A stretch of 12,101 bases of DNA from Promethearchaeota archaeon (GTDB lineage Archaea; Asgardarchaeota; Lokiarchaeia; Sigynarchaeales; SOKP01), in contig JAHPYY010000121.1 in the NCBI GenBank assembly GCA_019058515.1, forward strand, positions 1 to 12,101. The letters are read 5' to 3'. The translations under genes were made by a program, and so were the position numbers. Position 1 is the stretch's first letter. The number at the start of each line of letters is the position of its first letter. The notes under the pieces were generated by a model. The model worked only from the letters and a program-made list of their open reading frames with translations, made no database searches and was not told the origin of the DNA. Shown here piece by piece: positions 6,236 to 12,101 of the stretch.

Positions 6236-7135
6236 ATGATAGGGAAAAATATTACTATAATTGGAGGTTCTGGCGGAATGGGGGTGGCGTTCACGAAATA
6301 TTTTAACAACCATGACTTTAATGTAACCCTCACCGCAAGAACAGAAAAAAAATTAAAGCAAGTAGCAGAAGAACTAAATGTAAATTACGAGCTAGATTTA
6401 CGCAAAAGTGTCCAAAATGCAGATATAGTCTTAGTTTCCGTTCCAATAAAAAGTACTCCAGATGTGATTCGTGAAGTTGCACCATTTATGAAGGAAAATT
6501 CGTTAATCTTCGATATCTGTTCGTTAAAAAGTTCAATATTCTTGGCTTTGGACGAAGTTCGACATAAGTTCAATATTAATTCATTATCACTCCATCCAAT
6601 GTTTGGTCCTGGAATAAAAAATATGAAAAATTATGTTATAATAGTGGTAAAAGTTGGTGGTACGCTGCATTATGAGTCTATCGTTAACGATTTGTTAGAT
6701 ATGTTCAAATCAGATGGAATAATTCTCACCGAAACTGATCGCAAAACTCACGATTTAAAAGTCGCTCTAACTCTGGGCGTCCCTCACATGTTTAACATAT
6801 TATTTTTAAATCTTCTAAAACGGGTAAACGAACCCTTAAGCGAATTAACTCGATTCACCGGAACTACCTTCCTATTGCAAAAAGTATTTGCTGAAAGCAT
6901 AATACAACGAGAAATGGAGATGTTCGGCGACATACAAATGGAAAATCCTGAATTTCTTAAAGTATTGGATATCTTTGAGAACTTAATAAAAGAATATAAG
7001 TCTATTATCAAGAATAAGAATAGTGACGGTTTTGAAGCGATTTTTACAGATGGCTTGAAATTTTCTAAAGAAGACGGGCATTTTAAGAATTCCTACAAGT
7101 ATTTCTATGAATTTATGGAAATTTTAAAGAGATAA
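6236..7135 (+). CDS. tyrA: Prephenate dehydrogenase (TyrA family)
   Basis: Oxidative decarboxylation of prephenate (or arogenate) to the tyrosine precursor with NAD(P)+. The 299-residue protein has an N-terminal Rossmann domain with GGSGGMG (10-16), the SVPIKSTPDVI segment (68-78), catalytic H120 in SLHPMFGPG (118-126), and the second substrate histidine region ETDRKTHD (166-173, H172). The all-alpha C-terminal dimerisation domain follows. There is no fused chorismate mutase and no C-terminal ACT domain, so feedback control by tyrosine through ACT is not expected. ATG 6236 lies 10 bases after the aroE stop, and the next gene starts 21 bases after its own stop: a tight aromatic operon. Prephenate versus arogenate preference cannot be decided here. 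Confidence 0.92.
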   Translation: MIGKNITIIGGSGGMGVAFTKYFNNHDFNVTLTARTEKKLKQVAEELNVNYELDLRKSVQNADIVLVSVPIKSTPDVIREVAPFMKENSLIFDICSLKSSIFLALDEVRHKFNINSLSLHPMFGPGIKNMKNYVIIVVKVGGTLHYESIVNDLLDMFKSDGIILTETDRKTHDLKVALTLGVPHMFNILFLNLLKRVNEPLSELTRFTGTTFLLQKVFAESIIQREMEMFGDIQMENPEFLKVLDIFENLIKEYKSIIKNKNSDGFEAIFTDGLKFSKEDGHFKNSYKYFYEFMEILKR

Positions 7136-7156
7136 GCTCCCGATGCGAGAGAAAAA

Positions 7157-7624
7157 ATGCTAAAAATCGCAAACGTAATGAACGATCACAATCCCGTTAA
7201 TATAATGACTAAAAAAGCCTGGAAAATCTCACCAGTTATATCTGCTACGTTTGATAACAAGAAAACAGTAGAAGAAATACTTATTAAACTAAAAAACGAG
7301 GATTTAGGCGTTTCAATAGTTATCGAAGGATTAATTGATGAAATACGGGATCTAGGCAATAGATTGGGATTAAGTTTGAATTCTGCTCACATATCGCTTG
7401 GTACATTTGGAAAAAAGGATAGATTACCTTCCGAAAAGGTTTTAGAAATTACAACCATGTGTGGCTATCACTGTATCTCTCCTCAATCAGTATTGTATTA
7501 TGCCCATCTTATTAAAAATCAAAAAATATCTATTCAAAAAGCAGCAGAAAGATTAGCTAAACCGTGCGTATGTGGGATATTTAACACTGAAAGAGCAGTA
7601 CAAATTTTAAAAGAGTTAGTATAA
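7157..7624 (+). CDS. Unknown four-cysteine protein in the aroE-tyrA operon
   Basis: A 155-residue soluble protein of a family I cannot name. The C-terminal two thirds look highly constrained: LGVSIVIEGLIDEI (50-63), AHISLGTFGK (77-86), then LEITTMCGYHCISP (96-109) and AKPCVCGIFN (134-143). Cysteines 102, 106, 137 and 139 together with H105 could form a metal or Fe-S site (inference). The N-terminal 35 residues are polar and less conserved-looking. It is the third gene of the aroE operon and is followed by an oligo-T run. The tight linkage suggests a role connected with aromatic biosynthesis or its regulation, but nothing in the sequence gives an activity. ATG 7157 is chosen; an internal ATG lies seven codons further on. 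Confidence 0.75.
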   Translation: MLKIANVMNDHNPVNIMTKKAWKISPVISATFDNKKTVEEILIKLKNEDLGVSIVIEGLIDEIRDLGNRLGLSLNSAHISLGTFGKKDRLPSEKVLEITTMCGYHCISPQSVLYYAHLIKNQKISIQKAAERLAKPCVCGIFNTERAVQILKELV

Positions 7625-7630
7625 AAAATC

Positions 7631-7643
7631 TATTTTTATTTTT
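7631..7643 (+). terminator. Oligo-T terminator after the aroE operon
   Basis: Two runs of five T separated by one A begin nine bases after the stop of the four-cysteine gene. Archaeal RNA polymerase terminates at such U-rich stretches without a hairpin. The rest of the spacer to 7833 is AT-rich, with no other feature seen. Confidence 0.45.
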
Positions 7644-7833
7644 CATCTAGCATCATTAGACGCATTATTAGAAATTTGAAGTCAATTTATCATCAATACC
7701 AATAATTCTTCATTTAATGTGTAGCTAAGTTGTAAACCGTAAATATAAAATATGGACTCAAAATCATTAATATAAGAATGTAAATTTATTCATACATAGT
7801 AAAAAAGATTAATTTTGTGATAATTATAAAAAA

Positions 7834-8277
7834 ATGACAACCCTTAATCCTACTGGTTATTGTCCGAATTGTAAGCAGCAAGTTTTGTTAAGAAGAGAGC
7901 CAATCGATGTATGTTTGGCTATAATATTAGCATTATTCACTGCGGGTATTGGCTTGATAATTTATCTCATAATTTGGTACTCTAAACCTGAAAATCGTTG
8001 CGTACACTGTAATGCGATTTGTCAAATTCAAGCACTGCCTGGAGGTCAACCTGTGCAAGCTCAACAACAACTTTCACAACAGCCACAACGTCAAATTGGT
8101 TATGAAAGTCCTTATAAAGTCCAAAGGCAACCTGAACCACAACCTGCGAGTCAATATAAACCTGTACAAGAAATTACGCAAGGTGAAAAGTTCCAGCCAA
8201 GGTATTGTGCTCTGTGTGGAGAAAAATTAGAGTCCGATCAGAAATTTTGCCCCAACTGTGGTTCTGAAATATCGTAA
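7834..8277 (+). CDS. LITAF-like membrane zinc ribbon protein with second zinc ribbon
   Basis: A 147-residue protein in four parts. (1) A Cys pair CPNC (10-13). (2) A hydrophobic segment, residues 26-49, ending in an aromatic belt (IIWYS), followed by the second Cys pair CVHC (56-59). (3) A Gln/Pro-rich linker, about 70-117. (4) A C-terminal zinc ribbon CALC (125-128) and CPNC (139-142) followed by GSEI. A zinc ribbon whose knuckles are separated by a membrane-inserting segment is the layout of LITAF-type domains; the homology itself is inference. The long flexible linker would hold the second ribbon in the cytosol as a binding module. Function unknown. It has its own AT-rich upstream region and a T-rich downstream region. 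Confidence 0.75.
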   Translation: MTTLNPTGYCPNCKQQVLLRREPIDVCLAIILALFTAGIGLIIYLIIWYSKPENRCVHCNAICQIQALPGGQPVQAQQQLSQQPQRQIGYESPYKVQRQPEPQPASQYKPVQEITQGEKFQPRYCALCGEKLESDQKFCPNCGSEIS

Positions 8278-8351
8278 ACAGGTAATTTTTAATAAAACTT
8301 TATTTTATTCCTCCTTTTAATAAACAATATTTTTCCGTATTTTTGCAAACA

Positions 8352-8367
8352 TTTTTTCCTTTTCTTT
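8352..8367 (+). terminator. T-rich stretch after the membrane zinc ribbon gene
   Basis: T6-CC-T4 followed by further T-rich sequence, 75 bases after the stop at 8277 and before the tmk promoter. It is a possible U-rich archaeal terminator. A second T-rich stretch lies closer to the stop, at about 8285-8320. Confidence 0.35.
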
Positions 8368-8379
8368 AATTAAAGGAAT

Positions 8380-8389
8380 TTTAATAAAT
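8380..8389 (+). promoter_or_regulatory. TATA-like box of tmk
   Basis: TTTAATAAAT is centred about 30 bases before ATG 8415, so the leader would be only a few bases. It probably drives the packed run tmk-M28-M28-leuC. Confidence 0.4.
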
Positions 8390-8414
8390 AGAGAGAACAA
8401 TTATATTGTCTTAG

Positions 8415-9008
8415 ATGAAAGGTTTATTTATTGCTATTGATGGGATTGATGGCTGTGGTTCCACTACTCATACGTATTTGCTAGGCGAATTTCTCGAAAA
8501 AACAGGATTAAAAGTACATTTAACCCACGAACCATCGAAAAGCGAAATTGGAGTGCTCTTACGAAAATTTCTCACTGATAACTCAATTCCCGCAACTACA
8601 GATGCGTTATTATTCGCAGCTGACAGAGATCTACACTTTCATAACGAAATTAAGAAAAAATTAGAGGAAGGATTCATTGTAATTTCGGATAGATATATCG
8701 AATCGTCTATTATTTATCAATCAGTTCAATCTGATGATATAACGATCGATTGGGTCGAAATCATCAATAAATTTGTTGGAACTCCTGATCTCACGATTAT
8801 TTTAGATTTGGATCCTGAAGTTTCGTTATCGAGAAAACCTAAACAAGAACTTGAAAAATTTGAAGAGTTAGCCTTTTTAAAGAAAGTAAGACAATTATAT
8901 GTTGAACGCGCTAAGAATTTAGGTTATTCCATTGTAAATTCAAACGATATTATTGAAAATGTACAACAAAAAGTGATTGAAATAGTAAAAAATAAATTCG
9001 CTCTCTAA
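8415..9008 (+). CDS. tmk: Thymidylate (dTMP) kinase, variant Walker A
   Basis: Phosphorylates dTMP to dTDP for DNA synthesis. The 197-residue protein has the family plan: P-loop region IDGIDGCGSTTH (8-19), THEPS (37-41), AADRDLH (68-74), the SDRYIESS motif (91-98), YQS (101-103) and the strand LDLDPEVSLSR (130-140). The Walker A lysine is missing: where the family has GxDGxGK(S/T)T, this has DGCGSTT with Ser16 (codon 8460-8462). I believe Lys-less variants occur in some other thymidylate kinases, so this may be a lineage trait. The stop is seven bases before the next gene, suggesting one transcript with the M28 genes downstream. Confidence 0.9.
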   Translation: MKGLFIAIDGIDGCGSTTHTYLLGEFLEKTGLKVHLTHEPSKSEIGVLLRKFLTDNSIPATTDALLFAADRDLHFHNEIKKKLEEGFIVISDRYIESSIIYQSVQSDDITIDWVEIINKFVGTPDLTIILDLDPEVSLSRKPKQELEKFEELAFLKKVRQLYVERAKNLGYSIVNSNDIIENVQQKVIEIVKNKFAL

Positions 9009-9015
9009 AACTAAA

Positions 9016-10294
9016 ATGAGTATAGACAATCCAAATTCAAACCACTTTAAAGAAGATTTGCTTTTGGAGCATTTAAAGAAGTTCAGCTTTCCAAGACTTG
9101 CGGGTACAGATGGAGAACCAAAAGCAGTAGATTTAGTTCTCGAAACTTTCACCCAAATTGGACATAAGAAAACCCAAATTCGTACTCAGCCCTTTAAATT
9201 TTCAGATTTCTATAGTACCACTTGTATAAAGTTAATTGGAGTACTAAGCATGACTTTCCTATTAATTCTCGTGTTTTTCAGCTACATTTTCCTTTATTTC
9301 AAAGTTCTTATATTAGGTTCTATGGCGTTAGTCGTAGTATTAATCATCAATGGTCTCAAACATCCAGAAATTCCGGGATTTTGGGGAAATTATTATGGAA
9401 ATATACTTTCAGCCACTAATGTCTATGTTAAGATACCCGCAACGCAGATAAAAGAGAAATCTGCAGGAAATATTGTAGTTTCCGCTCATTTAGATACTAA
9501 GTCGCAAACGCTAAGAACTATATGGCGGGTTAGAGTCTATTTAGTTTGGCTTTATTCTGGGATAATTTTAGGTGTGTTTTATATCACTAAGACCATTTAT
9601 TTAGAAATCTTGACGATTTTTAATCTTACCTACGAACATATTTAATTACATTAACTCGAGCATTCAGGGATTAGATTTTATTATGATCGTGTTAATGTTT
9701 TTCGTATTATCATCTAATGTCTTTCTTCTTTTTCTGAACACCCATAATAAAAGTACTGGAGGTCTTGACAATACCTCAGGTATGGCAATAGTATTTGAAT
9801 TAAGCCGATATTTCAAAGATAATCCATTAAGAAACTACAACATGTGGTTCTGCCAATTTTCTGCTGAGGAATTGGGCACGATGGGGTCACGTTGCTTCGT
9901 AAACGAACACGAGCACGAGTTCGAAAAAGGTAAGATTTTTCAGTTTAATTTTGACATGGTGTCTGCAGCTGGGATGAAAGGTAACATCCTTGAATACATT
10001 AAATCCTATGGTGTATTTCCAAGAAAAAAAATCGCCCCAATATTGAGCAAAATTATGAACGAAGCCGCAAAAATGGAAAATTTACCCTTCCATGGATTTC
10101 ACATATCAACTGGGGCTCATACTGATACAGTTCCTTTCCACCATAGAAAATATTCTGGAATAGATATTGTCACTCGCGCTTCGGGATATTTCACTCATAG
10201 TAAAGACGACACTTACAATCGAGTCGACCCCAAAATATTGAAGAGCGCGTGTTCTATAGCACGAATCTCAATATTGATGTTAGATTCAAAATAA
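9016..10294 (+). pseudogene. M28-family membrane metallopeptidase, copy 1, frameshifted
   Basis: Two adjacent frames (9016-9645 and, one base shifted, from about 9614 to 10294; its first ATG is 9683) together match the intact paralogue at 10448-11725. The first part has FSFPRLAG (23-30), a membrane hairpin (about 70-112) and the zinc-binding SAHLDTK (H158, D160), and breaks in the second hairpin. The second part resumes before GGLDNTSG and keeps the general base and ligands in SAEELGTMGS, FNFDMVS and TGAHTD, and the last His in THSKDD. The break therefore hits a membrane loop; all metal ligands survive. The stretch between GVFY and NVFL is 133 bases against 96 in copy 2, a net gain of 37. It is a recent pseudogene, an assembly error, or less likely a programmed +1 shift. 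Confidence 0.8.
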
Positions 10295-10447
10295 GGTTAA
10301 TATCTAAATATTAAATATCTATGTGATATCTTCTATTTACAAATTTTTCGCAGCATAATCAAAAGAAATAAATTGCTATGTGATTTAACTTCCACAGTTA
10401 ATTTAGATATCTTAATATTGAAATTGATTTTAGACTCTGAAATTATA

Positions 10448-11725
10448 TTGAGTGAGATTAATACTATTAAGGAAACTTTATACGATCATGTAAAGGAATT
10501 CTCGTTTCCGAGACTGGCTGGGACAGAGGGAGGGAAAAAAGCAATTTCCTTGACTATGGATACTTTTAACGCCATGGGGTACAAAGAAGATGATATAAAA
10601 ACCCAAACTTTTGAATTTTCAGATTTTTATTCCACAACTTTAATAAAATTAGTGTTGGTACTTAATTTAACTTTCCATTTAATTTTAGCTCTATTTGCCT
10701 TTATCAATTTTATTGTTACTTTCGCGATATTGGCTAGTATGGCTGTTTTTTTCATTCTTATAATAAAAACTACTAAACATCCTGAGCGTTCTGGATTCTG
10801 GGTCGAATATTTTGGAGAGAAAAGAGATGCTACCAATGTTTTTGTAAAAATAGACTCATCTGAATTGCCTACCGATAAGGCAGGAAACATTATCATATCT
10901 GCCCATTTAGATAGCAAATCTCAAACATTTAACACTATCTGGAGAATTGCGCTCTATAGGTCTTGGCTTTACTCTGGTATCCTATTAGGTGTTTTTTATG
11001 TAATTTTCATCATAGATATTTACACAATTATATACATTCCACAAATAATTTTAAACATAGGCTTTTGGACACCAACTATCATTATCTCTGTTTCAAATGT
11101 ATTTTTGATGTTCCTTAACACTTACAATAAATCTCCTGGAGCGCTTGATAACGCTTCTGGAATGTCCATCGTTTTTGAACTAAGTAGATATTTCATACGC
11201 AATCCTCTGAAGAATTTCAATGTTTATTTCCTAATAACAGACGGCGAGGAGCTTGGGACAATCGGTAGTCGAGTGTTCGTCAATGAATATGAACATAACT
11301 TCGAAAAAGATAAAGTGTTTCAAATTAACTTCGACATGATATCAGTTGCAACCTTCGATAAGGATAAAAATCGAGTCGAATATTTTAAATCCTATGGTGT
11401 TATCCCAAGAAGGCTTATTTCTCCAATTCTAGCGGAATATTTAGAGCGTGCGGGAAAAGAAGAATCAATCGAGATTTACGGGTATCACCTGTCGACTGGA
11501 GCGCATACGGATTCTGTACCTTTCCACCAAAGAGGCTTTAATGCTGTAGATATAAACACGAAATTTGCTTCGTGGTGGACCCATAGTAGTCAAGATACTC
11601 CCGATAAAGTTGATCCTGATGTGTTATTCGATGCCTTTAAAATTGCAAAACGTACGGTTTTATTATTAGACGAAGATTTCAATAAATTATGCAAAAGCGA
11701 ACGAATTAGGTGTGAATCTGAATGA
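10448..11725 (+). CDS. M28-family metallopeptidase with membrane hairpins inside the catalytic domain
   Basis: Predicted zinc aminopeptidase of clan MH, anchored in the membrane. Zinc ligands and catalytic residues are visible: H153 and D155 (SAHLDS), D234 (GALDNASG), E267/E268 (DGEELGT), D296 (NFDM) and H379 (WWTHSSQDT). Two hydrophobic hairpins interrupt the domain: about 65-108 between the N-terminal helices and the first ligand strand, and about 173-224 between the H/D pair and the bridging Asp. No signal peptide precedes the domain. No ATG is available. I chose TTG 10448, which gives 425 residues and an N-terminus like copy 1; the frame can be extended to TTG 10373. The stop overlaps the next ATG (ATGA), indicating translational coupling. 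Substrate unknown. Confidence 0.85.
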   Translation: MSEINTIKETLYDHVKEFSFPRLAGTEGGKKAISLTMDTFNAMGYKEDDIKTQTFEFSDFYSTTLIKLVLVLNLTFHLILALFAFINFIVTFAILASMAVFFILIIKTTKHPERSGFWVEYFGEKRDATNVFVKIDSSELPTDKAGNIIISAHLDSKSQTFNTIWRIALYRSWLYSGILLGVFYVIFIIDIYTIIYIPQIILNIGFWTPTIIISVSNVFLMFLNTYNKSPGALDNASGMSIVFELSRYFIRNPLKNFNVYFLITDGEELGTIGSRVFVNEYEHNFEKDKVFQINFDMISVATFDKDKNRVEYFKSYGVIPRRLISPILAEYLERAGKEESIEIYGYHLSTGAHTDSVPFHQRGFNAVDINTKFASWWTHSSQDTPDKVDPDVLFDAFKIAKRTVLLLDEDFNKLCKSERIRCESE

Positions 11726-12101
11726 GTTTGACTATAGCCCAAAAAATAATGCTGTCACATTCAAACCAACAAAAATGTAGTCCTGGTGAATTCATTGAAT
11801 GTGAAATAGATTTAATAATGGTCCATGAACAGTTAGGTGGACGCATTCATGAAGAATACGAAAAACTCGGAATTGATTATGTGTGGGACCCAAATAAAAT
11901 ATTTTTCATACTTGATCACTGGGTTCCTGCCCCTTCCGTATCCGCTGCTCAAATGCACCAAGATTGTCGAAAATTTGCAAAAAAGTATAAATTTGTGCAT
12001 AATTTAGGAATGAACAAAGGGATTTGCCATCAAGTTTTGCCTGAAATGGGATTTTCCAAACCAGGCATGTTAATTGTTGGAAGCGACAGCCATACCACTA
12101 C
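11722..12101 (+). CDS. leuC: Aconitase-family large subunit (3-isopropylmalate dehydratase/homoaconitase type), 5' part
   Basis: The first 126 codons of an aconitase-superfamily hydro-lyase large subunit; the window ends inside the gene. Visible family segments are TIAQKIMLSH (4-13), CSPGEFIECEIDL (19-31), FFILDHWVPAP (61-71), GICHQVLPE (100-108) and GSDSHTT (120-126), all in the expected order and spacing. The Fe-S cluster cysteines lie later in the family and are outside the window. Archaeal members act in leucine synthesis (isopropylmalate), lysine or 2-oxoacid elongation (homoaconitate), or citramalate conversion in isoleucine synthesis; the fragment cannot separate these, so the symbol is provisional. 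ATG 11722 overlaps the M28 stop by four bases. Confidence 0.9.
   Translation, partial: MSLTIAQKIMLSHSNQQKCSPGEFIECEIDLIMVHEQLGGRIHEEYEKLGIDYVWDPNKIFFILDHWVPAPSVSAAQMHQDCRKFAKKYKFVHNLGMNKGICHQVLPEMGFSKPGMLIVGSDSHTT

Noticed and set aside
8012..8230. 72-codon frame inside the membrane zinc ribbon gene
   Set aside because: It is a +1 shadow of the Gln/Pro-rich linker; the enclosing frame has clear zinc and membrane features.
10373..10447. N-terminal extension of M28 copy 2 from TTG 10373
   Set aside because: Copy 1 has no such extension, and starting at TTG 10448 gives the matching N-terminus and a total of 425 residues. The longer start remains possible.
10627..10917. Minus-strand frame opposite M28 copy 2
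   Set aside because: Antisense to a well-supported catalytic domain, with a composition expected from reversing hydrophobic codons.
1..12101. tRNA or rRNA genes, CRISPR arrays, insertion sequences
   Set aside because: I saw no cloverleaf-like sequence, no regularly spaced repeats, and no transposase or terminal inverted repeats in the spacers on either strand.

Overview
The window looks archaeal. It is AT-rich (about one third GC by eye). Several genes have a TATA-like box about 25-30 bases before the start codon and almost no leader, and Shine-Dalgarno sequences are rare. The enzymes are close in style to archaeal versions, mixed with some of bacterial type (long zinc-lid adenylate kinase, P-loop shikimate kinase). 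An Asgard/Lokiarchaeia-like or other uncultured lineage would fit, but no rRNA or lineage marker is present, so this is inference.

Left part (1-2664): the 3' end of a probable P-loop ATPase; a convergent unknown gene with an acidic tail; adenylate kinase; a type I 3-dehydroquinate dehydratase (AroD) whose Schiff-base lysine appears to be Asn; and a 55-residue four-cysteine protein on the other strand.

Middle (2797-7624): an aromatic amino acid region. On the minus strand are a flavin reductase-like protein, shikimate kinase (AroK) and a DUF364-type protein. Next comes a small broken reading frame behind an intact-looking promoter. A plus-strand operon follows: shikimate dehydrogenase (AroE), prephenate dehydrogenase (TyrA) and a conserved-looking four-cysteine protein of unknown role. 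AroD, AroE and AroK are consecutive shikimate pathway steps, and TyrA acts after chorismate. AroA, AroB, AroC and chorismate mutase are not in the window. The flavin reductase could supply reduced FMN to chorismate synthase (inference).

Right part (7834-12101): a membrane protein whose N-terminal zinc ribbon is split by a membrane segment, resembling the LITAF arrangement. A tightly packed run follows: thymidylate kinase lacking the Walker A lysine, a frameshifted M28-type metallopeptidase, an intact tandem paralogue, and the start of an aconitase-family large subunit (LeuC/homoaconitase type) cut by the window end. In both M28 copies the catalytic domain is interrupted by two membrane hairpins.

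The points most worth following up are the AroD active-site substitution, the M28 pair with embedded membrane segments, the broken frame at 4922-5254, the Walker A change in the thymidylate kinase, and the missing canonical start of AroK.
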